Source: Sporisorium sorghi
Taxonomy: Eukaryota > Basidiomycota > Ustilaginomycetes > Ustilaginales > Ustilaginaceae
Assembly: GCA_023212695.1 (NCBI GenBank)
Contig: JALCCG010000003.1
Location: 186,001-250,000 of the forward strand
DNA: 64,000 nucleotides
Direction of reading: 5' to 3'
Of this stretch, positions 44,279-52,483 are shown piece by piece (the first letter of the stretch is position 1; each line of letters opens with the position of its first letter). The position numbers and the translations under genes were made by a program. Under the pieces are notes generated by a model. That model was not told the DNA's origin. It did no database searches and was given only the letters and a program-made list of their open reading frames with translations.

Positions 44279-45094
44279 TTATGAACGTTCCGATTCTTGC
44301 TGAAGCTTTGCGATATAAATCCGATCCTGTTTGGACAATTCCAGCTTGTCCAACAATTCAGGTCGACGCTCCCAAGTCCGTCTGAGCGCTTGTTCACGGC
44401 GCCACACTTCGATGTTCGCGTGATGGCCGCTGAGCAGAATATCCGGCACCTTCCATCCCCTGAATTCAGCCGGACGGGTATAGTGAGGGTATTCCAGCAG
44501 CCCTGTACTGAATGAATCCGTCACCGCCGATGTCTCATTGCCAAGAACACCCGGCAGCAATCGAACCACGGAGTCAATAACAACCATTGCGGGCAGCTCT
44601 CCGCCTGTAAGCACATAATCCCCGATGGATAATTCATCAGTAACCAAATACTCGCGGATGCGTTCATCATAGCCCTCGTAATGACCGCATATGAACACAA
44701 GATGCTCTTCCTGAGACAGTTCTTCCGCTTTCTTCTGTGTAAACGTCTCGCCTTGCGGGCACATCAGAATAACGCGTGGAGGCTTAACACCCTCTGATGA
44801 TTCCGATGAGCTCTCCGCCAGCCCAGCCTCTTCCTCGTTGTTCGAAATCTGATCATAAGAACGTGGAGTTAGAATATCCTCCACTGCGGCAAATATCGGA
44901 TCCGGCTTTAACACCATCCCGCCCCCACCGCCATATGGCGTATCATCCACCTGACTATGCTTGTTTCCGGCGTACTGGCGGAAGTTGATAGCATTTAAAT
45001 GCACAATTTGTTTCTCGGCCGCTTTACCTAAAATGCTCGAATGGAACACACCGTCGAACATTTCCGGGAACAGCGTCAGCACATCAATCCGCAT
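44279..45094 (-). CDS. trmD: TrmD, tRNA m1G37 methyltransferase
   Basis: The protein starts [20 protein letters not shown] and has the SPOUT knot motif [20 protein letters not shown] plus [20 protein letters not shown]. It methylates G37 next to the anticodon using S-adenosylmethionine and keeps the reading frame. A Glu/Ser-rich insert (about residues 98-118, [18 protein letters not shown]) makes it longer than usual (271 residues). It lies four bases after rimM. Confidence 0.96.
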   Translation of the reverse strand: MRIDVLTLFPEMFDGVFHSSILGKAAEKQIVHLNAINFRQYAGNKHSQVDDTPYGGGGGMVLKPDPIFAAVEDILTPRSYDQISNNEEEAGLAESSSESSEGVKPPRVILMCPQGETFTQKKAEELSQEEHLVFICGHYEGYDERIREYLVTDELSIGDYVLTGGELPAMVVIDSVVRLLPGVLGNETSAVTDSFSTGLLEYPHYTRPAEFRGWKVPDILLSGHHANIEVWRREQALRRTWERRPELLDKLELSKQDRIYIAKLQQESERS

Positions 45095-45097
45095 GGA

Positions 45098-45619
45098 CTA
45101 TAACAACCCTTCCATAAGATGCACGCGGACAAGCTTGGCTTCCTTATCTACGTCAAGAACGACATCCGGGATGGCTGGCAGCAGAACTTCCTTGCCTTGA
45201 GGGGTCTTCACAACCCATACATCATTAGCTCCGGGCGTTAAAATTTCTGAAATCGTGCCAAGCTCCTCTGCCGGTTCATCATCTGTCAGCACCTTGCAGC
45301 CAATGATCTCATGGAAGTAATACTCGTTGTCCGGAAGCTCCTCCTGAAGGTCCGCTTTGATCTTCAGCAGAGAGCCTTTATACTTCTCAGCATCGTTAAT
45401 TCCATGCAGCTCTTTGAATTTAAGGACATACATATTTTTATGAAAACGGGATGTATCCACCGTTGCTTCAATCATGCTCCCTTTGTCCGGGACAATAAAC
45501 AGCTTGCTCTTAACAGCAAATCGCTGGTCGGCAAAATCCGTATGCGGCATCACTTTGACTTCTCCGCGGATTCCATGCGTATTCACGATTTTGCCTACGG
45601 TAAACAACTTTTCAGACAT
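45098..45619 (-). CDS. rimM: RimM, 16S rRNA processing factor
   Basis: The 173-residue protein has the N-terminal RimM domain (FTVGKIVNTHGIRGEVKVMP) and C-terminal PRC barrel (NEYYFHEIIGCKVLTDDEPA, NDVWVVKTPQGKEVLLPAIP). It helps 30S maturation and binds S19. GCAGGAGG precedes the ATG. It follows a hairpin that separates it from khpA. Confidence 0.95.
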   Translation of the reverse strand: MSEKLFTVGKIVNTHGIRGEVKVMPHTDFADQRFAVKSKLFIVPDKGSMIEATVDTSRFHKNMYVLKFKELHGINDAEKYKGSLLKIKADLQEELPDNEYYFHEIIGCKVLTDDEPAEELGTISEILTPGANDVWVVKTPQGKEVLLPAIPDVVLDVDKEAKLVRVHLMEGLL

Positions 45620-45688
45620 GGTCTTCCTCCTGCATCACTTAATGAACGTTCGCTCATGTATGACCGACTTATTTCTTCAGCATGTACG

Positions 45689-45722
45689 AAAAAGGGCTAG
45701 GACATGCATCCTAACCCCCTTT
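45689..45722 (-). terminator. Hairpin with T-run between khpA and rimM
   Basis: AAAGGGCTAGGA and TCCTAACCCCCTTT pair imperfectly around CATGCA; the minus strand continues CCCTTTTTCG. It lies within what is normally one operon, so it could be a partial terminator lowering rimM-trmD. Confidence 0.65.
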
Positions 45723-45730
45723 CGTATATT

Positions 45731-45961
45731 TTAAGAAATGATATCAACGGTCACCCGTTTATCCATTTTAACTGCCGCCGATGTTACGACTGTACGCAAT
45801 GATTTGGCGATACGCCCCTGTTTGCCTATGACCTTCCCGACATCGTCAGGATGCACGTACAGCTCATATACAATCAAGTGCTCCTTCTCAACGGTCTTCA
45901 CAGTCACATCTTCTGGATGATCCACTAAAGCCTTAGCAATAACGCGAACTAATTCTTCCAT
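45731..45961 (-). CDS. khpA: KhpA (YlqC), KH-domain RNA-binding protein
   Basis: The 76-residue protein is a single KH domain with the GxxG loop in DDVGKVIGKQGRIAKSLRTV. KhpA pairs with KhpB/Jag and binds many RNAs in Firmicutes. It lies between rpsP and rimM as in B. subtilis. Confidence 0.94.
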   Translation of the reverse strand: MEELVRVIAKALVDHPEDVTVKTVEKEHLIVYELYVHPDDVGKVIGKQGRIAKSLRTVVTSAAVKMDKRVTVDIIS

Positions 45962-45982
45962 AGATAACCCTCGCGATCAGTC

Positions 45983-46255
45983 TTATTTCTGATGCTTCAG
46001 CTCATGAAACTTCTTCATTACGCCCGCTTTGCTCAGCAAGTTGCGAACAGTATCAGATGCTTGCGCACCATTTTGAAGCCAGTTCAGTGCTTTCTCTTCA
46101 TCAATCTTAACTTCAGCCGGTTGAGCAACCGGATTGTAATAACCGATTTCCTCGATAAAGCGGCCGTCACGTGGGGAACGGGAATCAGAAACCACCACGC
46201 GGTAGAAAGGAGCCTTGTGAGCACCCATGCGTTTCAGACGAATACGTACTGCCAT
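45983..46255 (-). CDS. rpsP: Ribosomal protein S16
   Basis: The 90-residue protein starts [20 protein letters not shown], the S16 signature, followed by [29 protein letters not shown] precedes the ATG. It lies 48 bases after ffh. Confidence 0.98.
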   Translation of the reverse strand: MAVRIRLKRMGAHKAPFYRVVVSDSRSPRDGRFIEEIGYYNPVAQPAEVKIDEEKALNWLQNGAQASDTVRNLLSKAGVMKKFHELKHQK

Positions 46256-46303
46256 TTTGAAAATTCACCTCCTTCAAAAAATGTCCATGCTTTATGTCCA
46301 AAC

Positions 46304-47686
46304 TTAACGGAATGGGAACTTCATGCCTTTTCCACCAGTCAAGCCTTTTAACTGTTTCATTGCTTTATTTTTACCGCCTTTGGGACCCATCATATCCGAG
46401 AATTGTTTCATGACGCGGCGCATTTCATCAAACTGCTTGATCAGCCGGTTCACTTCAGCCAGCGAGGTTCCGCTGCCGGCCGCAATCCGTTTGCGGCGGT
46501 TGTGATTGATAATATCAGGCTGCTGCTTCTCCGCTGTAGTCATGGAGTGGACAATGGCCTCAATGCGTCCCATCTGCTTCTCGTCAACTTTGAGATCCTT
46601 GGTCTGCTTCATCTTGCCCATGCCGGGAATCATATCCATCAGCTGATCCAACGGACCGAGCTTCTTCACTTGGTCCATCTGTTCCAGGAAATCCTCAAAC
46701 GTAAATTCAGCATTACGCATTTTACGTTCCATTTCCTTGGCTTTGTCTGCATCAATATTCGATTGGGCTTTCTCAATTAGGGACAGCATATCGCCCATAC
46801 CGAGAATCCGGGATGCCATCCGTTCCGGATGGAACGGCTCCAGGGCATCAATCTTCTCACCCAGCGCCGCGAACTTAATCGGGCATCCGGTAACAGCTTT
46901 AACCGAAAGGGCAGCACCGCCTCGGGTATCACCGTCCAGCTTGGTCAATACAACGCCTGTAAGCGTCAATTGCTGATTGAAGCTTTCCGCAACATTCACC
47001 GCATCCTGACCTGTCATCGCATCAACAACAAGCAGCACTTCATCGGGATTTACAACACTGTGAATTTGCTTCAGTTCTTCCATCAGTTCTTCATCGACAT
47101 GCAAACGGCCCGCAGTATCGATAATAACATAATCGTGACCGTTATCCTTGGCATGCTGCAAGCCTTGCTTCGCAATCTCAACCGGGCTTGTCTTGTCTCC
47201 AAGAGAGAATACAGGCACATTAATCTGTTCTCCAAGGACCTCAAGCTGTTTGATCGCTGCCGGACGATAAATGTCACCGGCTACGAGCAGCGGTCGGCTG
47301 TTCTGCTTCTGCAGCAGCTTGGCCAGCTTACCGGATGTCGTCGTCTTACCTGCACCTTGCAGACCGGCCATCATAATGACCGTAGGCGGTTTATTGCTCT
47401 TAACCAGTTTGGCCTGGCTGCCACCCATCAGCTCCGTCATTTCTTTATTAACGATGTCGATGATCACCATGCCGGGCGTAAAGCTGTCCATCACTTCCTT
47501 GCCGATGGCCTTCTCTTTCACTTTGGATACAAAATCCTTAACCACTTTGAAGTTAACGTCGGCTTCAAGAAGCGCGAGTCTTACTTCACGCATGGCGGCT
47601 GTTACATCTTCTTCGGACACCTTGCCTTTACCACGAAGCTTGCTGAACACATTCTGTAGTCTGCTGGTCAATCCTTCAAAAGCCAT
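46304..47686 (-). CDS. ffh: Ffh, signal recognition particle GTPase
   Basis: The protein has the NG domain (MMAGLQGAGKTTTSGKLAKL, IIDTAGRLHVDEELMEELKQ, LTKLDGDTRGGAALSVKAVT) and a Met-rich M domain that binds SRP RNA and signal peptides (LDQLMDMIPGMGKMKQ, FDEMRRVMKQFSDMMG). The ATG at 47686 (MAFEGLTSRL) has GGAGGT seven bases upstream and replaces a GTG three codons earlier. Its receptor FtsY is at 54205; in B. subtilis the two are almost adjacent, here about 6 kb apart. Confidence 0.97.
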   Translation of the reverse strand: MAFEGLTSRLQNVFSKLRGKGKVSEEDVTAAMREVRLALLEADVNFKVVKDFVSKVKEKAIGKEVMDSFTPGMVIIDIVNKEMTELMGGSQAKLVKSNKPPTVIMMAGLQGAGKTTTSGKLAKLLQKQNSRPLLVAGDIYRPAAIKQLEVLGEQINVPVFSLGDKTSPVEIAKQGLQHAKDNGHDYVIIDTAGRLHVDEELMEELKQIHSVVNPDEVLLVVDAMTGQDAVNVAESFNQQLTLTGVVLTKLDGDTRGGAALSVKAVTGCPIKFAALGEKIDALEPFHPERMASRILGMGDMLSLIEKAQSNIDADKAKEMERKMRNAEFTFEDFLEQMDQVKKLGPLDQLMDMIPGMGKMKQTKDLKVDEKQMGRIEAIVHSMTTAEKQQPDIINHNRRKRIAAGSGTSLAEVNRLIKQFDEMRRVMKQFSDMMGPKGGKNKAMKQLKGLTGGKGMKFPFR

Positions 47687-47707
47687 ATCCGCCACCTCCG
47701 TTCATAC

Positions 47708-48064
47708 TTAATCCCATACCTTTAATCGTTCAACCATATCGGTCATTACATTCTTATCATGTTCATCCAGGTCGCTAATCTCCACCCATTTCCGAAACTT
47801 ATCCAGCTCACGGACACGCGTTTCATGCTTGCTCAGCAGCCCAAGCTTCTCTTCGTAAGACTCAAGCACCTGCTCTGCACGCTTAATATGTTCATAGACG
47901 GCCTGACGACTAATCTCAAATTCACCAGCGATTTCTCCCAAGGAAAAATCGTCATGGAAATAATATTTCAAAAAGGTCTGCTGCTTCTCTGTCAGCAGCT
48001 GCTCATAAAAATCGAACAGCAGATTGATCCGGTTCGTCTTCTCGAGCCGATTCTCCTGACTCAT
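47708..48064 (-). CDS. ylxM: YlxM, helix-turn-helix partner of the SRP operon
   Basis: The 118-residue protein has a sigma-70 region-4-like helix-turn-helix (SLGEIAGEFEISRQAVYEHI) after a helical start NLLFDFYEQLLTEKQQTFLK. The UPF0122/YlxM family always lies before ffh; in streptococci it modulates SRP. It is first gene of the ylxM-ffh-rpsP-khpA-rimM-trmD unit under the promoter at 48121-48149. Confidence 0.94.
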   Translation of the reverse strand: MSQENRLEKTNRINLLFDFYEQLLTEKQQTFLKYYFHDDFSLGEIAGEFEISRQAVYEHIKRAEQVLESYEEKLGLLSKHETRVRELDKFRKWVEISDLDEHDKNVMTDMVERLKVWD

Positions 48065-48120
48065 TTAAGGGCACCCCCCTCGTCAAGGAAAAACACTTTA
48101 CAGTTCGCTTAACGAACCTT

Positions 48121-48149
48121 ATCATACATAAAACAAAGAAGGATGTCAA
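48121..48149 (-). promoter_or_regulatory. Strong sigma-A promoter of the ylxM-ffh operon
   Basis: The minus strand reads TTGACA (48144-48149), 17 bases, TATGAT (48121-48126), nearly consensus. The -35 lies inside the far arm of the terminator at 48136-48173, so termination of the upstream gene and initiation of ylxM share DNA. Confidence 0.85.
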
Positions 48150-48173
48150 GCAATTTCCCTTGTCATCCTTCTT
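48136..48173 (-). terminator. Terminator of the hemolysin III-family gene
   Basis: AAGAAGGATGTCAAG (48136-48150) pairs with CTTGTCATCCTTCTT (48159-48173) with one mismatch and an eight-base loop; a T-rich stretch follows on the minus strand. It sits 30 bases after the stop at 48203. Confidence 0.82.
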
Positions 48174-48202
48174 CATGTGCAGCAAGCCTTTTCCTACCCT
48201 GT

Positions 48203-48850
48203 TTACCCGACAGGAAGAAGGTAGATCAGTATCGCAAAAAAGTGGAGAATCGATCCCGCAAGTACAAACAAATGCCAGATCGCATGATGGTACGGAAAGC
48301 CCCGCCATACGTAAAAGATGGTGCCTAGGGTGTACAGCACGCCGCCAAGAGCGAGCAAATTCATACCCTGCGGTGCCACAACCGCGGTTAAAGGGTTCCA
48401 GGCAATAACGATCAGCCAGCCCATCGCAATGTAGAATATCGTGGAGAGAAACAGAAACTTCTTCACGAAGAAGGCTTTGAAGATGACGCCGAACAGTGCA
48501 ACTCCCCAGACGATTCCGAAGAGGCTCCATCCAAGCGTTCCACGAATAGCCACCAGCAGGAAGGGAGTGTACGTTCCTGCGATAAACAAGTAAATGGAGG
48601 AATGATCCATAAACTCAAAGAAATCCTTGGCTTTACCGTCCCTCAAGCCGTGAACCAGCGTTGAACTCAAATACAGAAGCAGCATCGTCGAGCCGTAGAT
48701 CGTAAAGCTGACAATATGCCATGCAGTGCCCTTCAAACTTGAAAATACAATCAAGAGCACCAGCGCAGCAACACTTAGCGCTGCTCCTATGCCATGTGTT
48801 ATTGCATTCGCTATCTCTTCTCGGCGTGGATAAGTGTAAGTATTGGCCAT
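48203..48850 (-). CDS. yplQ: PAQR/hemolysin III-family membrane protein (YplQ-like)
   Basis: The 215-residue protein has seven membrane segments and the family motifs REEIANAITHGIGAALSVAA, FFEFMDHSSIYLFIAGTYTP and a late HAIWHLFVLAGSILHFFAIL; the conserved Asp and His residues bind zinc in relatives. Despite the historic name, most members are not shown to be hemolysins and may act in membrane lipid balance. ATG at 48850 has AAAGGAT seven bases upstream; the longer frame adds an unrelated hydrophobic leader. Confidence 0.9.
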   Translation of the reverse strand: MANTYTYPRREEIANAITHGIGAALSVAALVLLIVFSSLKGTAWHIVSFTIYGSTMLLLYLSSTLVHGLRDGKAKDFFEFMDHSSIYLFIAGTYTPFLLVAIRGTLGWSLFGIVWGVALFGVIFKAFFVKKFLFLSTIFYIAMGWLIVIAWNPLTAVVAPQGMNLLALGGVLYTLGTIFYVWRGFPYHHAIWHLFVLAGSILHFFAILIYLLPVG

Positions 48851-48927
48851 AACAGGTATCCTTTCGCTTGAAATCTTATACTTCATTATAAGCCCTGCCA
48901 GCATACAAAATCCAGCAAGCATCCAGA

Positions 48928-50046
48928 TCAACGCCCTTTTGAACGGAAAAATTGCAAAATGGCGTCGACGATTTGACGCGAGGCAGTGCCATCACCAAAG
49001 GGATTGCTGGCTCTTGCCATGTTGCGGTAGGTCTCCTCATCCGTTAACAGCTTCTCTATTCCTGCCACTACCTCATCGCAATTCGTGCCAACACACTTTA
49101 AGGTGCCCGCTGTAACCCCTTCAGGACGCTCTGTCTTGTCCCTCAATACCAGAACCGGTTTCCCCAGCGACGGCGCTTCCTCCTGAATACCCCCGGAATC
49201 CGTCAAGACGAGATATGCGCGCTGCATGATATGGTGAAGATCAACAACATCCAGCGGTCCTGTCAGATGAATTCGCTCATGTCCCTCCAGGGCTTGTGCT
49301 ACCGCCTGCTGCAAAACGGGGTTCGGATGAACCGGATACACCACTTCGACGTCCGGGTGCTTCTGAACAGTTCGCTTCACAGCCTCAAGCACTCCCTTCA
49401 TAGGTTCACCCCAATTCTCACGGCGATGCATCGTCATGAGAATTAGGCGGGCATTTTCCCGCAGCTTGCTCTGTATAGGGTGCTTAAAGGGAGCCTGCAG
49501 CGTCCATTTCATGGCATCGATCCCCGTATTCCCCGTTACATACACATGATCCGTGCGATGCTCGGCTCTGAGATTGGAAGCTGACAGCGTTGTAGGAGCG
49601 AAATGCATATCGGCTATTCTGCCAATCCATTCCCGGTTCATCTCCTCCGGAAATGGCGCGTATTTGTCATAAGTCCTCAAACCCGCTTCCACGTGCCCAA
49701 CCGGCACTTTCGCATAATAGGCCGCCAAGGCGCCTATGAATGCCGTTGTTGTATCCCCGTGAACCAGGACCAGATCGTATGTTTGCGCCTGGAATACGTT
49801 CTCCATCCCTTTTAACAGGTCGGCACTCAGGCTGTACAGCGACTGTCCTTCCTTCATCATATTTAAATCCGTCTGAGCCTTAATCTCAAAAAATTGAAGA
49901 ACCTGATCCAGCATTTCCCGATGCTGGGCGGTGACACAGACGATTGGGGTCAGTCCCGGGGTACGTTCCAATTCCTTGACCAACGGTGCCATTTTGATCG
50001 CTTCCGGACGCGTTCCAAAGATAACAAGAACATTTTTTTGATCCAC
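48928..50046 (-). CDS. mnaA: UDP-N-acetylglucosamine 2-epimerase
   Basis: The 372-residue protein starts MDQKNVLVIFGTRPEAIKMA and has the WecB/MnaA blocks VTAQHREMLDQVL, VHGDTTTAFIGALAAYYAKV, GHVEAGLRTYDKYAPFPEEM and LTDSGGIQEEAPSLGKPVLV. It makes UDP-ManNAc, used for wall teichoic acid linkage units and secondary wall polymers. GTG start follows GAGGGGGAG. It is divergent from the glycosyltransferase/pyruvyl transferase cluster, and ManNAc is the sugar pyruvylated in wall polymers of several Bacillales, so a link is plausible. Confidence 0.94.
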   Translation of the reverse strand: MDQKNVLVIFGTRPEAIKMAPLVKELERTPGLTPIVCVTAQHREMLDQVLQFFEIKAQTDLNMMKEGQSLYSLSADLLKGMENVFQAQTYDLVLVHGDTTTAFIGALAAYYAKVPVGHVEAGLRTYDKYAPFPEEMNREWIGRIADMHFAPTTLSASNLRAEHRTDHVYVTGNTGIDAMKWTLQAPFKHPIQSKLRENARLILMTMHRRENWGEPMKGVLEAVKRTVQKHPDVEVVYPVHPNPVLQQAVAQALEGHERIHLTGPLDVVDLHHIMQRAYLVLTDSGGIQEEAPSLGKPVLVLRDKTERPEGVTAGTLKCVGTNCDEVVAGIEKLLTDEETYRNMARASNPFGDGTASRQIVDAILQFFRSKGR

Positions 50047-50255
50047 GAATCTTCACACTCCCCCTCGCTTTTATATGAAAAGATATATCTGGGATGACAT
50101 ATCTTAAGCATTATATGGAAATTTGATAGATTCGTTCTGGTCATGCGCACGCTTGAGAAAAACCAACCATTTTTCAATCACTCGGCTCATTCGTCCAATT
50201 CTATGAAGCTAGCATTGCATATATTATTGCGAGAACAAAGAAAGGAGGAAACCTC
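50047..50255. promoter_or_regulatory. Divergent spacer with sporulation-type -10 element
   Basis: On the plus strand GCATATATTA (CATATATTA at 50218-50226) fits the sigma-K -10 CATANNNTA and nearly the sigma-E -10. No good -35 (AC or ATA type) stands at the right distance. It lies about 15 bases before the AAAGGAGG site of the first glycosyltransferase. Mother-cell expression is therefore only suggested. Confidence 0.35.
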
Positions 50256-51284
50256 TTGGCTGTCATCATTTATCCCAGAACGATGAACTGGTCGTACATG
50301 AAACAGAGACCGCAGCAGCTAATGACTCAATTGGGCTCGCTTGGTCATCAGGTTTTCTTCGAAAACCTGGCACCGCTGGATAGGGAGTTTAAAGAGATTG
50401 AACCGAATGTGTATCTGTTTACGGATACCAAGGCATTTCTGCACAAAAAGCTGCCTGCATTGCGAAAGGAGCATCCCGTTGCCGTCTGGACGACCTGGTC
50501 CAAGCTCCGGACGCGCATTTCCACGCTCTTTGACCCTGATATTACAATCTACGACTGCTGCGATGAATTTCCGCATTGGGCTAAATACGAACCCAAAATG
50601 ATTGACGAGGCGGATCATGTCGTATGTACGGCAGAGGTCATTCGCACCCGATTGTCACTGGCATACCCCGATAAACCACTGACCTTGATTCCGAATGGCG
50701 CTGATGCTTCGTTTTTTCATATTCCATCCAGTGATAGACCCGTTGATCTGCCTCCGGGTCCTGTTGTTGCTTATATCGGTGCTTGGGCCTATTGGGTAGA
50801 TCATGAACTGTTCGCTAAAGCCGCCATTCAATTTCCGAACGTCCAGTTTGTATCCATTGGAGCTCCTTACGGCAGCTCAGGCGACTATTCGAAGCTGCCT
50901 AACGTGCATATACTCGGGGAAAAGCCACACTACGAGCTCAAGCATTACCTCACTCATATCGACGTTGCGTTGATTCCATTCCAATACCATCCGATTACGC
51001 TCGCAACCAATCCCGTTAAAGCCTATGAATACTTGGCATCGGGTGTCCGGGTGCTATCAACGGCCTTGCCGGAATGCATCGCCATGGAGCCGCATGTAAC
51101 CACTGCGACAACCCATGACGATTTCCTTGTTAAGCTGGCCTCCATGCTTCATCACCCTGACACTGCAGAGCATAAGCTGGCCCGGATTGCGTACGCCCGA
51201 GAGAACCGCTGGATTGAGCGCGGACTGAAAGCCGATCAGGTCATCCGGCAAGTCCTCCATGATAAAGGCTTGACATCGAATTGA
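50256..51284 (+). CDS. Glycosyltransferase, TuaH-like family 1/4
   Basis: The 342-residue protein has a GT-B layout: an N-terminal part with MKQRPQQLMTQLGSLGHQVF and ITIYDCCDEFPHWAKYEPKM, then a C-terminal part with LTLIPNGADASFF and NPVKAYEYLASGVRVLSTAL, the donor-binding EYLASG block. It resembles TuaH of teichuronic acid synthesis. TTG start follows AAAGGAGG at about seven bases. First gene of a plus-strand operon, overlapping the next by four bases. Confidence 0.85.
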   Translation: MAVIIYPRTMNWSYMKQRPQQLMTQLGSLGHQVFFENLAPLDREFKEIEPNVYLFTDTKAFLHKKLPALRKEHPVAVWTTWSKLRTRISTLFDPDITIYDCCDEFPHWAKYEPKMIDEADHVVCTAEVIRTRLSLAYPDKPLTLIPNGADASFFHIPSSDRPVDLPPGPVVAYIGAWAYWVDHELFAKAAIQFPNVQFVSIGAPYGSSGDYSKLPNVHILGEKPHYELKHYLTHIDVALIPFQYHPITLATNPVKAYEYLASGVRVLSTALPECIAMEPHVTTATTHDDFLVKLASMLHHPDTAEHKLARIAYARENRWIERGLKADQVIRQVLHDKGLTSN

Positions 51285-52456
51285 TCCCGTACAACTTACT
51301 TCGCACGCAAGCATTAGGCTATGGATTGACCAATACGTCAGCGTACCGCGATCGTATCCTTCAGGAAGTCACACATGCGGACAGAGAATGGGTTCTCTGG
51401 AGCCTCAGCAGGTCTTTTCCCATGAGAAGAACACTCATTTCCTTCCCTATGCCTGCACATATCCCGGACGCTGTAGTCTGTATATGTGTTCATGGTGTTC
51501 CTCTCTATTGGAAAAAAACCTGGCTGATCGCAAGGCTCACCCATTGGAACGCCAGGCTCCCCGCTGCCCGATTTCTGCCTTATGATCTGCTGCCAACGGA
51601 CTCAAGACTTGTTCTGCATCTGGATGCATCACAGAACGATTCGTTTCAAAAGGAACTGCCATATATTCTCCCGATACTTGCATCCACACAGATGCAAGAG
51701 AAACAAACTGAAGACAAAGGGGACTTATCTCCTGTGGTCCCTGCTCAACCTGCAGTTTCCATATTGATGAGCATTCATAATATGAAAGACACTCTGGGCT
51801 GGAGCATCCGTTCTGTGCTGGCACAAACCAACGAAAACTGGGAGCTGCTGATTGGGGATGACGGCTCTGAGGACGAGAGTCTTGAAGAAGCCTGCACTTA
51901 TCAAGACAGCAGAATACGTGTTCTTTCGCAAGCGCGTAATCGCGGGAAAGCCATGATGATGAACCGGCTGCTCTTTGAAGCAAGGGGGCGTTACATTCTG
52001 GAACTGGATGGGGATGACTGGCTGGCACCGAACGCAGTAGCACTCCTGACCGAAGCGCTTGACCTGAATCCGGATGGCGGTATCGCTACGGGATGGTATG
52101 GCTGCTGGGAACGAACCAGGCAGTTCGGTCCGCTGTGGAGAAGGGATGTGGACTCCGGCAGGCTTCATTCAGAATCATCCGCTCCGTTGCCCAATCCATC
52201 GAATGACCGCAGTCACCCGATCGTGCCCAGAATGTATCGCAAATCTTCTCTGATTGCCATCGGCGGCTGGTGGAATCGTGAGGATCGCCTCGGACGTATC
52301 TTCGAAGATATGGACGTCACCTCCCGTCTCCTGAAACACAGCTCTCTAGCTCATGTCACGGCTGTCCTCTATCATCGTGTTATCGACGGCACCAGTATCA
52401 GCCAACGTAATCGTAACCTCTTGAAAATCTGGAATCAGCAGTCAGACAAAATCTAG
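51281..52456 (+). CDS. Family 2 glycosyltransferase with extra N-terminal part
   Basis: The 391-residue protein has a GT-A domain from about residue 155: VSILMSIHNMKDTLGWSIRS, ELLIGDDGSEDESLEEACTY, the DxD-type LDGDDW and a late EDMDVTSRLLKHSSLAHVTA. The first 150 residues (LLRTQALGYGLTNTSAYRDR...) are not recognised and may bind the acceptor or a partner. TTG at 51281 overlaps the preceding TGA. Sugar and acceptor unknown. Confidence 0.83.
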   Translation: MIPYNLLRTQALGYGLTNTSAYRDRILQEVTHADREWVLWSLSRSFPMRRTLISFPMPAHIPDAVVCICVHGVPLYWKKTWLIARLTHWNARLPAARFLPYDLLPTDSRLVLHLDASQNDSFQKELPYILPILASTQMQEKQTEDKGDLSPVVPAQPAVSILMSIHNMKDTLGWSIRSVLAQTNENWELLIGDDGSEDESLEEACTYQDSRIRVLSQARNRGKAMMMNRLLFEARGRYILELDGDDWLAPNAVALLTEALDLNPDGGIATGWYGCWERTRQFGPLWRRDVDSGRLHSESSAPLPNPSNDRSHPIVPRMYRKSSLIAIGGWWNREDRLGRIFEDMDVTSRLLKHSSLAHVTAVLYHRVIDGTSISQRNRNLLKIWNQQSDKI

Positions 52457-52483
52457 AACGCATTCGCAAAGGAGGTGAACGTA

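Noticed and set aside
45640..45660. AACGTT-centred palindrome before rimM considered as a LexA box
   Set aside because: CGAACGTTC lacks the four-base spacer of the Gram-positive CGAAC-N4-GTTCG box.
46829..47659. 276-codon plus-strand frame inside ffh
   Set aside because: Antisense to ffh, whose motifs are complete; no ribosome site.
48203..48850. Reading the hemolysin III-family protein as a virulence toxin
   Set aside because: It is a seven-helix PAQR-type membrane protein common in harmless Bacillales; the name is historic.
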